A stretch of 64,000 nucleotides of DNA from an uncultured Verrucomicrobia subdivision 3 bacterium (GTDB lineage Bacteria; Verrucomicrobiota; Verrucomicrobiia; Limisphaerales; UBA11358). The notes under the pieces were generated by a model. It was not told where the DNA came from and ran no database searches. It saw only the letters and a program-made list of their open reading frames with translations. The stretch lies in assembly GCA_903895255.1 (NCBI GenBank), contig CAITTG010000097.1, positions 1 through 64,000 of the forward strand, written 5' to 3'. Shown piece after piece: positions 46,401 to 61,400 of this stretch; the first letter of the stretch is position 1; each line of letters begins with the position of its first letter. The translations under genes and the position numbers were made by a program.

Positions 46401-49400
46401 GTTGACAAACGTGATCACAGTCTGGCCGGCCGTGTTCAACGAGGTGGTGAAGTCCGTTCCATAGGTCAAGGTGCCAGTCGCATTGCCGGCTTTGTAACTG
46501 ATCTGGGGCGTTGAGCCGGAGGCCAGGGCTTGTTGCAGGGTGTAGGTGGTCGTGCCGCCGGCAATCGTGAAGGCCGGATCAGAAACCGACTCGTTAACGG
46601 TCACCGCGATTGAGCTGGGATCGCTCGGCACCTGGCTGAGCTGCACACTGCTGCCCGCCGCCGACAGGTTGAAAGTGTCCACCTGGGTGGAGCCGCTGAA
46701 ACTGAGCGGGACGCTGGTGCCGTCCACATTTATTGTTTCATTAACGAGGTGGCCGGTCGTGTTGATCAGCAGCGCGAGCTGGCCGCTGTTACCGGTGGCG
46801 ATGCTCACCGCACCATTACCAATGTTGAGGTAGGCGCTGCCAGAGAGGGACAGCGCATAGGTGCTGTTGCCGGAGTTATCGTAAATCGCCAGCGCCAGTG
46901 TGCCGTTGTTGATGCCCAAGGCCACGCCGTCCACCGTGGCAGTAAGGCTGAGGTTGGCCGCGCCGACAAGAATCGTAATGGCGCCCGTCGAGGGGTCGGT
47001 TTTCTCGCTGAAGGCAAACTGACCCTGAAGGGTGATGTTGCTACCGAGGGCGCTCAATCCGAGGGACAGATCGCCCTCCACATCGAGGACATTACGTTGG
47101 TCGGCGCTGTTGTTCGACCCGTCAGTGAATTTCACTTCCACGCCCGACGCCACCGTGACATCAACCGCCTGGCCGGTGGTGTTGACCATAATGCTCAGGC
47201 CGGGATTGGTGCCCGCGGAAGCGAGCGTAAATCCGGGGATGCCATTGAAGGCAAAACTTTGCGCGGTCGCCGTTAACGCATACGTGGCCGTGCCGCTGGA
47301 GGGCCGGATAAGCACCAAGCCAAAGCTGAGGTACTGATTCTTCGCCGCGTTGCCCAGTGCCAAGCCAAAGGTGCTGCTGCCAACGGTCGCGACAATGCTC
47401 GACCCGCCGACCTCGATCTCGGTGGTCTTGGAACCATTCACCCCGGCTTCACTTACCTGGGTGAAGGAGAAATTGCCCTGCAGGCTGGCGAGCCCGGCGA
47501 TGCTCAGCGTTGCGCCAGTGAGGTTGATGGCCAGCGGCGTGTTTGCCGGCAGCGGGGTTGCGTCGTTCGGCACCGTGACCGCCGAACCGCTGGTGTTAAC
47601 CTGCAGGCTGGCATTGGTGGCGGAGAATTGCAGAGAGTTGCCAAACCCGAAAAGGGATACGCCGCCGGATACATTCAGCGCATAAGACTTGTCCGCATTG
47701 ATTTGCAGGCCCATGGTGCCATTGGTAATGCTAACCCCCATGGTGCTGTCACCGATGCTCGCCGTCACATTGGTGCCGGAGATCACAAACGCACCGTTGT
47801 TCTGGCTGAAAGAGTAGTTGCCCGAAAGGGTGACAAACGAACCGATGGACAGGGTAAATCCGGAAACGCTAACCGTCAGGACATTGGCGGCGCTGCTGAA
47901 CGCGAGCGCCAGGTTCTGACCGTTGACCGTGATGGTCTGGCTGACGGTCTGACCGGTGTTGTTCACGAGCACGTTTACCGTGCCCGCCCCGACAGAAATG
48001 CTGGAGGGCAATCCGGAGAGTTGCACGGTGCCGCTGACATCCATTGCGTAGGAGCCATTGCTGTAAACCGCGATCGCCAGTGACGCCTGGCTTACCGACA
48101 GCGCCGGGCCACTTCCCTGGGTGCCCAGACTCACCGCCACCCCGGTAGCACCAATCAGCATCTTGGGATCGCTGTTCGTTCCAAAATATTGAATGGTCAA
48201 CGCTGCGACGGTCAGGGAAGCGAGGTTATTTCCGGAACCATCCTGGAGGCCAAGCGTGAAGTTGGACAGGTTGAAGGTGCCAATGGCCGTGCCAAGGTTA
48301 TAAGTGCCGCTCAGACTGCCGATAGTCGTGCTAACGTTCGCGCCGAGGTTGAGGGACACCGTGCTGGTGGCAAAGGTGAGGGATCCGCTCAGCGTGCCGC
48401 CCGCATTGTAATTAATGTTGGTCAGCGTCAGCGTGGGGCTGGTTAACGTCAGCACACTCCCGAGGGTGTAGGTCTGGCTGCCGGTCGCAAGCACTGCACT
48501 GGGAATGCTGAAACCATTCCTGGTGAGGTTGAGCACCGGGATCGTGCCCGTAAGATTCAGCGGGGTGATGGTCAGCGTCGCCTGGCTGATGGCGGCGACG
48601 ATCGTCTGACTCGGGTCAATGGTGACGCTGCTGGCGGTGATCTCGAGCAGGCTGCCGATCAACAGGTCAAAATTCGTGATGGTGATGACAAAGTCCGGGC
48701 TGGTCACCGCGCCAAAATTAATGGTGCTGCTCACGGTGCCCTTCAGCGTGACGATGGAGCCGGAAGTGCCCGGGAACAGCGTCGCGGTACCGGTGAGTTG
48801 CAGGGTGCCACTGACCGGTGACGAACTGTTGGTGGTGTCGACCACAAAGTTGCTCAACACCAGACTGGCATTACTGACGCTCAGCAGGTTGCCGACAGTG
48901 ATCGGACTGTTTGAATTGGTGGGACTGATCGTAAGACTGCTGATGCTAAAGCCGGTTTGGGTGATGACGAAATTGGTGATGGTGGCGCTGCCCAATCCGC
49001 TAAAGAGGCTGGAGCTGACCGCAGCGGAGGCCACCGTGGCGATGGTGGCCTGCCCGGGGGTGATGGTCACATTGCCCAGCGAAATGCTCAGCGCGCTGGT
49101 CAGGCTGATCACCGCATTGCTGACGGTGAAGGAAACCGCGGCGGTGCCGTGCGTGGTATCGAAGGTATATTGACCACCAACGTTGCCAAACTGGGCGGTG
49201 ATCGCGCTGACGCCCGGGAAGAGCCGGACATTGGTGGCACTGAGCGTCACACTCCCGCTGATCGTGGGCACCATCGTGTAACTGGCCGCCACATGGAAGG
49301 TGGCCCCGGTATTGGCAGTAAAGAAGGCAGTGACTTTGGCATCACTGTTGAAACTGCCGTTAAACACCACCTGGCCGTTGATCAACGAATAGTCGCTGCT

Positions 49401-52400
49401 CGCAACGGTCAGCGTGGTGGTTGCGGAGGTTGAAGCGGAGGTCGCCTGCAATTGCACGGTAACGGCGGTGCCGGTCGCGACCGTTTTGCTAAGCGTAATT
49501 GAAGCGGGGGTGATGCCGCTGGTCACCGTTTCCGGGGTTTCCGTGTAGGTGCCCTGGTTGTAGGCGAAATTGTTAATACTGACGGTGAGACTGCCAAAGC
49601 TGAGGAAGCTCCCCATGCCCGGCAATGCGGTGCCGGAACTCTGGAGGGAGGCGTTGCCCAGCGTAAAGCCGGTCTGCAGCAATTGGAAATTATTGATGAC
49701 GATGCTGCCGAGGTTGCTGATGTCCGGGAAGGTAATGGTGGCCGTGTCCACCCGGGCGATCGTGGCATTGCCCGGGGTGATGGTGATGGCCCCGGTGGTG
49801 AGTGCGAATGAATGACCCAGGGTAAGCGTCAACCCCGTCGGGATGCTGATGCTGAAAGTGCCGGGGGCCGAGGTGCCGCCGGAGGTGGCGTAGTTGCTGA
49901 AATCGTATTGCGTGGTGACCGTTCCAGGGTTGCTGCCGTTGTTATTGACGGTCGTGGTAACGATGCCACCCGGGAAAAGCTGGAGGCCGCTGATGGTCAG
50001 GGTCAGGCTGCCCGTAATGGCGGGTGTGGCCCCACCGTTGCCCAGTGCAACCACAAAGGACTGATTGCCGCCCAGACTCATACTCACACTGCTGGCACTT
50101 AACACGCTGCCGAAAGAAACGTTGCTCTTGCTAATGCTGACCGACCCGATGGTCAGGGTGGTATCAGTGAGTAATAATCCGGAAACGGTGCCGGTGATGT
50201 TAAACCCGGGCACCGTGGCGATCACATTATTGGGGAAGGCCACGGACAGGCGCAAACCAGCAGCTTTGGTGGAATCGTAACTGACCGTGATACCGGTGGC
50301 GGAAAGGGTGAAGGCCTGGCCGATGGCCATGCTGAAATCGGCAGTCAAGTTGGAGAACTTGTAGCTTTGAATGGCCCCGGTGCTGCTGACCACAAAGCTG
50401 ACCGAGGCGACCGCGTCCGTCGTCAGCGTGCCGGTGAAACCTTCGCCCGGGAACAGACTGATGGTGGTTCCCTTGGCCAGGTTCATGGTCCCGGAGTAAC
50501 CACCGGCCTGCGCCGTGAGCGCCCCACCCAGGTTGAGCCCGCTAAAGAACAGGACGTTGTCAACATTCAGCGTCGTTCCGGCCAGACTCCAGGTTCCCGC
50601 GCCGACATCGATTGTCAACATGCCGACCCCGGGGATGTTAACGCTGCCGTTGGTCAGACTAACTTTCTTGAAAGGCGTGCTGCTGGAAGTCGCCGCGGCA
50701 ACGTCAATGGCATAAGGAGCGGTGGTGCCGGTGCTGTCGAGCGGAACATTGGCAATAACCTCGGAAGTACCCGTGTTGTAGAAGATCGTGCCGGTGGCGC
50801 TGATGTTGTTCCCGGCAACACTGGCCGTCCCTTTGGCTTGGAGGGCGAAGGTGGTTCCGCTTCCGGTTGTGGTGAAGACAATTCCGACCGTGCCGCCGGT
50901 GATGCTCGCCAAATTGGTGCCATCATTGGCGGAAGCGGTCACATTTGAACCGCCGATGATGACCTGCGAGCTGCCCACGGCCACCGGCGGCGGGATGGTC
51001 AGGGTAAAGTCGCCAGCCAGGGTCAGGAAACCGCCGATGCCCACCTGGAGGGAGGCCGAGAACGACTTGAGATACCGTTGGTCACTGGTGCTGCTGCTGC
51101 CATCGGTGAAACTGATTTGGGTGGTACTGCCGCCCGTCCCGGTGGGCACGGCTTCGTTAACCGAGGCGCCCGTGGTGTTGATGAGCGCCGTGACCGTGGC
51201 GGTGAACGTGATGCCGGATAGATTAATACCCACCAGGCCAAATGAACCGCTGGCCGCCAGGGCATAACTGCTGGTGTTTTTGACGGTGTTGTCATAAACG
51301 ACCACCCCAAAGGTTCCATTGGTCAGGGCGATCCCTGTCGTGCCGCCGTTCCCGGCTTCAGCGGTAATCCCTGTGCCGCCGAGATAAATCTTGGTAAGCC
51401 CGTTGATGCTGGATTCGCTGATGGCAAAACTGCCCGCGATCGTCAGCAATCCGCCAACCTCCAACCCGCCGGTCACCGCATTGATCGCACCGCTGGTGCT
51501 GGTGACCGTTCCCGCCGTAAAGACCACCGCCGCGGCGTTGGCAGCGGTCAGTCCCGAAAAGTCCACCGTCCCGACCGTCGTGGAACTGCCCAGCAATTGC
51601 GCACCGCTCAGACCAGTGTTGTTAAATTGAATGCCCACGTTGGTGACATTGGTGACCGTGAAATCTGGCAGGCCGTTGATGGCGAGTGTGCCACCCGAGG
51701 CGATGATGGCGTAGGTCGCGGAACCAGTGGCCGGCAGAACCACCACCACGCCGAGGTTGTTCAGCGTGGCGGTAAGATTGATGGCACTGGAACCCACCTG
51801 GGCGGCGATGTTGCTGCCGGCAATTTCCAACAAGGTGCCGCTGGCGCTGCCGGTGTTGGCGGGTTCAGTGATGCTGAAGTTGCCCGTTAGGTTGCCCACA
51901 CTGCTAACCGTGATGGTGACATTGCCGGTGACATCCGTCTCATTATTCGCGAGCGTGCCCACGGTCGGATCATTTATCAGGGCCGCGCCCGTCTTATTGA
52001 TATTGATGGCCAGACCCGAGGCGCTGACCGTCAGACCCGGGATGCCTGCCAAACTTGCGTTTCCATGGTTAACCGTGAAGGCATAACCCGTGTCCCGGAC
52101 AATCAACCCGATGTTGGCACCACTCAATTCAACTCCCGCGAACTTGGCTCCCGTGCCGGTGCCGACCGTTCCCGCCACGTTTGTGCCCGTGAGATCAAAG
52201 CCGTTCCCGCTGCTGTCTTTGGCAATAACAAAGTTGCCGGTGGCGGTCGCAAAATTGGCCACATTTACCGACACGTTCGTTCCGGTGATAACCGCGTTCT
52301 GACCGCCGGCTGCGAACACGAGCGGGAGTGCGGTGCTGCCCACGGTGATGGTTTCACTCACCGCCGCAGTCTGGGTGCTGGCCCGGTAATCGAAGGTTCC

Positions 52401-55400
52401 CGAAAACGCGAGGCCAATGATGCCCGTGGCGCTCAAGGTCCCGGAAGCGTCAATCGCATAAACGGCCGATGTGTTGCTAATGGCTGTGTCGTGATACAAC
52501 GCCAGGGCGAGCGTACCGTTCGTGAGCGAAAGGCCAGAACCATCGCTGGTCGTCCAACTGGCGCTGACATTGGTGGCACCAACGAGAATCTTGGTCAGGG
52601 TCGGATCGCTGGCAACCGTCTGGCTGGTAAACGAAAACTGGCCGGTGATACTGGCTTGGTTGAGCACCGTGAGGGTGGCGGATCCCGCGATGTCAGCAAC
52701 CGTGGCCGTACTGGTAAAGTTAATACTGGCCGTGCTGCTATTCGGCAGGGTGAACGTACGGGTAATGCCGGCGCCGGTAGTGTTGGCCAGCACATCCAGG
52801 GTGGCGCTGAGCTGCAAATCACTGAACCCGTCGATACTGGCCGTGCCGCTGGCATCCAGCGCATAGCTGGCGGCCGCTTGGATCTTCAAGGCAGTGTTGT
52901 TGGTCTTGAGCAGAACCAGCGCCAGCTTGCCACCAGTCAACTTCACCCCACGATCATTAGCCTGGTCGCCCATGAATGCCGTGACCCCGGTGGCATAAAT
53001 ATCCAATTCAGAGGTAGTCACCGTGCCACTGGTGACCGGCGCCACTTCGCTAAAGCCAAAGGTGCCATTCAAGCTGACAAAGCCGAGAATCGACAACGTT
53101 AAATTGGTGGCCGTGATGTTGAGCGGCGTATTCGCCGCCACTTGGTTCAACGAGCTATTCAGAGTGGTGAGATTGACCGCCGACCCCGAGGTGTTGACCT
53201 GAACTTCAACCGAGCCGGCAAGTGAGAAATTGCTGTAGCCTTGGAGTACCACATTGCTGCCGATGGCATCCAGGCCGTATGAGCCATCCGCGTTTAACTG
53301 AATGCCGATATTTGCTCCACTAACCTGCAGTCCCATGGTGCCGTCGGTCGCCCCCATGAACAGACTGGCATTGGTAACGACGATCGTGACGGTGCCACTG
53401 CCACTGGACACCGCAAATGTCCCGGTCGCCGTGAGAAAACCACCAATCGTCAGTGTCAGATTGCCGTTAATGAAAGCCGTGCTGCTCGCGAGGTTGAGGA
53501 CTACCGTATTACTCGCCGCACTGCCAACCTGGATGGTCACGCTGGTCGCGCCACCATTGGCGTTGGCACTGAGTTGGTTGACGAAGACCTCAAGCTGCCC
53601 GCTCAAAGCCAGGGTTCCCGCAGACAGACCAGTGATGGCCACACTGCCCTTGGCATCCAGCGCGTAACTATAAGCTCCCCCATTGGCGGTGCTGTTACGG
53701 TATGCCTCCAAGGCGAGCGTGCCGTTGGAGATTTCCAACGCGGGGCCGCCGGTGCCGGAACCAATCGTCAGATCAAGCCCGGAAGACCCGAGCAGAATGG
53801 TCGCGGAATCATCGGTGGTGGACGGCGTGTAGCTCAGGATGACGCTCGTGGCACTGAAGCTGAACATCGGCAGGGTCAGTGCGGCATCTTCCAAATTTAA
53901 GAGGAGCGTCTTGGTAGAGAAATTATAGGTTCCGGTCAAGGCCAGGTTGGACGGGCTATCCCCGGTATTCAGCGGGTTGTGGCTGATGGCCAGGGTTGCG
54001 GTCCCCACCTGCAATGTGCCGCCCGTGCTGGTGAAGGTCGCGCTGCCGGTCAGGCTGTCAGCTGCACCACCCGAGCCGAGGGTGTAGACGATATTACTGA
54101 AAGTCAGCGTTGGCGCATTGATGCTAAGTAATCCACCGGCGAGGCTGAGATTCGGGAGGCTGACCACCGAGGATGTCAGGGACACGCCCGTCTGGGTGAT
54201 CATCAACCCGGTTACCGTTCCCGTAATGTTCAGCGGGATGATCTGCGCCGTGGCGCTGCTGATGATGGCAATCACCGGTGGGTAGGTCACTGACAAGGTG
54301 CCAGCCAGCGTCTGAGCCTGATTGAAGGTGAGCGTATTGCCACTAATCGTGTATTGCGATGAGCTGACGGTGGTGGTAACGGCCGCCGAACCGGAACCGG
54401 TTGTCAGCGTCACCACAATGCCCGAGGGATTGGGTAAATTCTGCCCCAGCGTTTCGGATGTGTCGCCCACATTCACGGCGATCGTATCGCTGGGCAGGCC
54501 ATAAGGCGTAATGGTAACCGTGGCGCCAGCGGGCTCGCTGATGTTAAGGACGCCGCCGAGGGTAAGATTGAAATTGGTCACCACGATCGTCAGCCAACCA
54601 GTGGAAGCGGCGCTGGAGAGATCAAAACTAGCGGTGGCGGAGCCAGAGAAGCTAATAAGCGAACTGCCGGGGAAGAGTTGCAGTCCGGTCAGAGCGGCGG
54701 TCAGGGTGCCGTTGACCGGATGGGCTTGAGTGCGGTCAACGCTGAATTGGCTGTTACTGCCGGTGCCGGCGAGTGAAATGCTGCCGCCAGTGAACGTGAT
54801 AAAATTACCCGGCACACTGCCGGTCGGCGTGAAGTTTAAAGTCGCATTGTTGAAGGCAAAACCGGTTTGGGACAGACTGAGATTATTGATACTGCCCGCA
54901 AACTGCATCCCCAACACACTGGCCGTGGCTGTGGCCGTCGTAATGGTGGCGACCACTGACTGACCAGGGGTGATGGTGGCCGAGACGACATTGATGTTCA
55001 CCACGCCGCCAATGGTCAGGGTCAGATTGTTCACGTTGATATCCAGCACTTCGCCGGTGCCGGTCGCAAACTGGTAACTGATGGTGAAAGAACCGACGGA
55101 GGTCTGAAGGAAGGCCAGGCTCGGGAACAAGGCCAGATTCGTTCCGGTGACGGTGAGGGTGCCACTGACGCTGGAGTTGGCCGCACTGCCGCCCGCATAA
55201 TTAAAGGCAAAATTGGTGAGGTTCACTTGGGCGCTGCCAAGGGTGAGCACCCCATCCATGTTGATGGTATCACCCGCCGGCGTGCCGAGCGTGAGGCTGC
55301 CGAGGGTAAACCCGGTTTGCAGCAACTGGAAGTTGGTAATCACCCCGCTGCCGAGGCCACCAAACAGCGGGAAGCTCACATTGGCCGCGGCAATCACTGC

Positions 55401-58400
55401 CATGACACCCTGACCCGGGGTGATGGTAACCGTCGGAACGGAAATACTGATCGCATCACCCAGGGTGAGTGAAAGATTCTTCACCACCAACCGCAATTGC
55501 CCAGTGGGGTCCACCCCGTCGAAGCTGCTGAAGTCATAATAGGCATTGAGGCTGCCGACGGTGGTGGTGATAAACCCGCCGGTGGGGAAAAGTTGGAGGT
55601 TGGTCAGGATGATGGCGAGCTGCGGGGCACCCATACCGGACGTGTTTGTAATACTGGCAGGTGCGCTACCACTGGCGAAGGTGACGACGAACGGACCGTT
55701 GTTCAGGGTCATGGTGACACTGCTCGCCGAGATCAGATTCGCAAAATTGACGTTGGTGGCGGTGAGGGTGACCCCGGTGAAGCTAAATCCACCCGTCTGG
55801 AAAACCAGACCCGTGATCGTACCCGCGACACCGAACTGCGGTGAGGCGACGGTGACCGTGGCCTGGCTGAGGTCCACGAACGGCAAGGGGCTGCCGGTCG
55901 TCGTGGTTGAATTAGTATAATTGACCGTTGCCCCGGTAACGGAGATTTGGAGCGCCTGGCCAAGCTGGAGGTTAAAATTGGTGTGCAGCGCCAGTGTGTA
56001 AGAACCATCGGCATTGAGCGTGATGGTTCCGCTGGTGATGGTTACCGAGCCGGAGAAGCTGGTATTGGGATACAGGACTGCGGTTGAAGCCGCCGACACC
56101 GTGACGGTCCCCGTCCAGTACTGGCCACTCTTGGTGAGCGTGCCGGTGAGGGTGCCGCCCGAGAGTTCGAAGAACGAGCCAAACATTAGCGGGTTGCTGC
56201 TCGAAATGGTGGTATTCAGTTGAACACTGCTACCCGTCAGGGTGACACCCAGATTTACCGCTCCGCCAAACAGAGTAATGGTGCTGGTGGCGCTTACCAA
56301 GGTGAGCTTCTGGTACGGCTGACCGCTCGCGGCGCTATCCACCTGCGACGAGTTGAAATTAATGGTTATACTGGTGCCACCAACCGGAATCGTTTCGTTA
56401 ATGGCTTCCGGGGTGGTGTTCTGGGCGATGGTGACGGTTCCCGTCCCACTGACGGAACCGACCGCGCCGGCGGAGGCGGTCACGCTAGCCGTAACGGTGC
56501 CAAACAAAGCATCGCCAGGGCTGAAGGCGGTGACGTTGTTCCAATAGATCACCAGCCCAAGGCTGCCGCTGGTAATGCTGGCGGAGTTGGAACCATCGTT
56601 GGCGGAACCGGTCAAATTACTGATCCCAATGTAAATCTTGGTTTGCGGGCCAGTGTTGACTGCGCTGAAACTGAAATTCCCGGACAGGGTGGCGAAGGTG
56701 CCGAGCGTGATGCTGCCCGAACCAGCGAAAGAACGGGTGGTGGTGCCGTTGGCAAAGGCCAGGTTGATCGTGCCACCGGGAGTATATATGGTGTTGTTAT
56801 CGGACGCGCCGGTGGTGTTGATCAGTACCGTCCCCGTGATGGCGACGGTCAGATTGCCTGGGAACCCAACCGTGCCCAAAGAACCGGACGCCAGCAACGC
56901 ATAGGTGCTGGTATTGTTTGTGGTATTGGTGACCACATCCAGCCCCAATACACCGCCGGTAATCTGCAAGCCGAAAGTCGTGCCGTCCGGGGTGCCAATG
57001 AAACAGGCAACGTCGCTCAGACCAATATATAGATGGGTGAGATTGGCACTGGTCGCGTCGGGTTGCTCCGCAATCGCAAAACTCCCGGTGAAGGTCAAAC
57101 CAGCCGGGGCAATGCCAGAATTGGCCACTGTCAGCGTGGCCATACCTTGAATCGCCTGAACCGTCCCTGCGCCCAAGCCGCCAAAAATCAGAGTTACATT
57201 GCCGCTGGAGGTCTCGGCGATCGTGGTGCTGCTTACCAAAGAGGAGACGTCCAACCCAGTGTTATTAATCTGCAGGGCGAAATTGGTGACTTTGAATGCG
57301 AGGTCGGCAGGCAGACCGTTAAGGGTGAGGGTGCCACCGCTGCTCTGCAACGCATAAGTGGCGCTGCCGGAAGTCGGAACGAGGACGAGGAGGCTCAAGC
57401 TGGCCCCGCCAAGGGTCACATTGGTTGAGCCACCGCCCAGGACAACCTGCACGTTGCTTGCCCCAGCCAGAATCTCGGTGTCGCCGTTGGCCGTGTCGGT
57501 GGAAATCTCCAAAGCGATGTTACCCGACAGGCTGGCGAAAACGGCGGTGCTCGAACCCGGAACATTGATGGTCCCGCTGACCGCTCCGGCAACTTCCAGT
57601 ATATTGGTGCCGTCCGCAAAATTCAGAGTGACCGGACCGACAGTCTGGTGGGAGATAGCCGCCCCGGTCGTGTTGCCAGCGAGCGTCATCCCAGTAGCGG
57701 TAAGGGTCAAGCCGGGAAGGGTAACGGCGGCTGTGCCGCCGGAGGAGGCGAACGCGTAGGTGGCGGAAGCGTTGTTGGCGAGGTCCTTCTCCAAGACCAA
57801 GCCGAAGTTAACACCCGTCAGTTGGACTCCCAAGAAAGTGCCGTTGTTGGAAAGGCCCACCGTGGCCGCCAGATTGGTCCCGGTAATGGTGAGGTTATCC
57901 TGGATGATGCTCTGGCCGGCCGAGTCGTACACCGGGGTGAGGGTGAAAGTGAAATTACCCGTGACACTGGCGAAGTTACCAATCTGGAGGTTCAACCCCG
58001 TGGCGGTGAAGCTGCCTGTTTGGGTCGCCGTGAAGCTAAGGGTCTGGCTGGCGCCGCCCACCACAATGGTCTGGTTAACAGTGCCGATGGTGTTAATTTG
58101 AGCCACCAAAGTACCGGTCGCCGTAATCGCGCCAAACCCGTTGAAGGCAGCCGCGGCACTAAGTTGCAGAGCGTACGCCGAACTCGAGTTGGGGGCGTTG
58201 GGCAAATACGCTGCCAGAAGCAACTGGCCGTTCTGGATATTCAACCCAAAGGACTGGTCAGAAGTGCCGACGAACGCTGTCACTCCGGTCGCCCCAATAA
58301 GGAGGTCGGTCCGCGCGTTGACCGTATCGTTCACTGCGGAAAGTGAGAAGGTGCCGCTGACGGTGATAAATTTGCTAACGGCCAGGGAGGCCGTGCCAGC

Positions 58401-61400
58401 CAGGGCGGTGACACTTGTGGTGCTGGTGCCGCTCCCCAACCCGGCCAGGTTCAAAGTCACCGTACCGGCGTCGGTGTGAACGCTGCCGGAAACAGCCGCG
58501 GCGGTGGCCGGAGCCAAACCGCGGATAACTTCCAGGCTCAGACCAGACCCGGTAAGCGTGACGGTGTTCAGGCCGTTCAAGGCATCCGTCCCGCCATTCA
58601 CCCAAAGCGCATAGGTCGAGGTAGGATTCCCCGAAGCATTGTAATTAAGGACCAGACCCAGACTGGCCCCGGTCACCGTGGCGTTCAGATTAGCCGTGCC
58701 GACGGTGACATTGATGTTCTTGCCGCCGACGGTGAACTGGGTGGTAGTGGAACCCGTGGGAGTGCTCAGGCTGAATCCGAAGTCACCCGCGACCGTGGCA
58801 AACGGCGCGCCGTTCTGACCCACGCTCAAAGTAACATTACCTTCGACGTCCAACAGGTTGGTCTGGTTATCGGTACCTTTGGTACCGTCCGTAAAGCTCA
58901 GGTTAACCGAGTTGCTGCCGGTGCTGATCGTCTGAGTTACCGCCGCGCCGGTGGTGTTTACCATCACGGTCAGATTGCCAGCGGACAGAGAAAGGTCGGG
59001 GAAATTCAGGAGGCTGGCGGTGCCACCGGCACTCTGGATCGCGTAACTGAAAGCGGAGAGGCCCCCCAAACTGGGGCCGGTCCGGAACTGGAGCAGCATG
59101 CCGATGCTGGTTCCGGCGATGCTCACGCCGGTCTGGCCGGCACCGGTGCCAACACCAACAAAAGCGGAAGCCGACTGGGCCGCCATATATATATCCGTTG
59201 TGGTGACCGTGGTGGTCACCACCGGTGCGGCTTCCTGCAGGGCAAAATTGGTGACTTGGAATGATCCGAAATTGGCAACCGAGAGGGTCATGCTGCCAGT
59301 GAGTGCCAGCGGGGTGCCAGCGGCAATCTTGTCGGTATTGTAATCAAACTCCGCCGCCGAGGTGTTGGCTTGGAGGGTGACGTTGCTGCCGGACAGATTG
59401 AGCACCGAACCCAGCCCGACCAGATTGATCGCCGAGGCGGTGGTGTCCACCGCATAAGTGGCGCTGCTGCCCGAACCCTGAAGCTGGAGGGCGAGGTTAA
59501 CCCCGGACAACTGCAGCCCCATGGTTTGATCCGGGGTGCCAATGAATGCATTGATTCCGGTTGCGGTTACATTGAGGTTACCCCCCGATTTCCCTACCGT
59601 GAAATTTCCGGTTAGCTGCACCACCCCGCCCAAGGTCAGGCTGGCTCCGGTGGCCGTCGCCACGGACTCGGGTCCGGCAAATGCAAGGTTCACCGAAATG
59701 CCGCCCGCAGAGATGGTGGTATTGACGGCGGTCGTGACGGTGCTGTCCAGGACGTTCAGGTTGCCGCTGAGGGCAAGACCGCCGCCGGTGATCCCGGTGA
59801 AGGCCACCGCCCCGGAGGCGTCCAAAGCATAGGTGATCGCATTGCCACCGCCGGTGGTATCGTCGAGAATCTCCAACCCAAGGTTCGCCCCGGTGACTTG
59901 CAGACCGGCGGCGTTGCTCCCCGGTCCGACGGTAAGACTGGCTCCCGCCACCCCGAGGGTGAAGGTCTCCAAAGCACCCGCCCCGGTTTGGTCGGTGAGG
60001 CTGGCCCCGGAGGCGGAGAAATTCGTAAAGGGTAGGTTGGCCGCCAAGGTCCCCAAGGAGACGGTCAGCAGCCCGGCGTTGGTCCCGCCTAAAGTGTAAG
60101 TCCCGCTCGCGTTGGTCACCGCCCCGGAAAGGCTATTGCCGAAATTCAAACCGGCCGCTGCCGCCGCAAGACCAACCGTTCCTTGGAAGGAACCGCTGCT
60201 GCCACCGTAAGTATAGGCAACCCCGGTGAAGGTGAGGGACGGAGTCGTCAAGGAAAGCACTCCGCCGATTGAGCCGGTTGCTGCCGTCAGGGTGCCGTTG
60301 GCCAGGGTAAAGCCGGAGGCGGTAAACGCCAGATTAGCCACCGAGACGGACAGGCCCAACGGAACGATCGTGACCGTGGCGGAAGGGATGGCCAGCAGGC
60401 TGGGGGTGTAAACCACCGTAACGGTGCCTTGCGTAATACCGGTGCCGGCCTCGCTGAGATAGCTCGAGAGCGAGGCGACCTGCAAAGTCTCCCCGGAAAC
60501 CGAATATTGCGAGATCGACTGGGTGCCCGCCGTGGTGGTCAGGGTAACCGTCAGGTTGGTCGGGTTGGCCGGAACACTCGAAAGGGCAATGGTGCTGACC
60601 TGACCGTTCCCGGTCCCGACCGTGCCGGAATCGACGATCTGACCATTTCCGGGAGTAATCGTAATCGTTCCCGGCGCGGAGATCTGCAACTGGCTGCCGA
60701 CGTTCAGCAAGAAGTTGGTGACGCTTAACTTTAGGACGGCGCCTGGGCCGGTGCCATCGGAACCATTGAACCCACTAAAATCGTAAGTCCCGGCGACCGT
60801 GCCGGAAACCGCCCCGCCATAGAGGCTCAGCCCGGTGACCGCGAGGCTCATCGAACCGGTGACGCTGGCCGTGCCCGCGCCCGTCGGATAGGTCACCGCA
60901 AACGTGCTGCTACCACTGCCGGCGGCATTACCGGCATCAAACGTGATGGCGGAAGCCAAGAGGTAATTGCCGATCGAGGCATTGGTCAGGGTAAGATTGA
61001 AGCCGGAAAAACTAAACCCGGTGCTGGTCAACTGGAAATTCGTAAGAGCAGCCGAGGCGGTGCCGGTGCCCGCGAACAGATTCAATGTCGCCGTCGGATT
61101 GGTGACGGTGGCCGCAAAGGAGCCGGAAGAATTACTGAACCCAACGCTATCCGCCTTGATAGTGAGAGCGTCGCCAACCCCCAAAGTCATCCCCGTGCCG
61201 GTCAGGGCATAGACCTTGGTGATCTGGTTATAGGTCCCGGTGAGACCAGTGAAACTGGCGGAGAAAGTCTGACCGGGAAACAAGATGGCGCTGGTGGCCG
61301 AAATCGTGACGACACTGGTCGTGCTGTTAACCTGGAACGTAATGCCATTGAGTTGGAGGGCGCCTCCCACGGTGGCTTGGGTCGGGTAGCTGCCGTTACC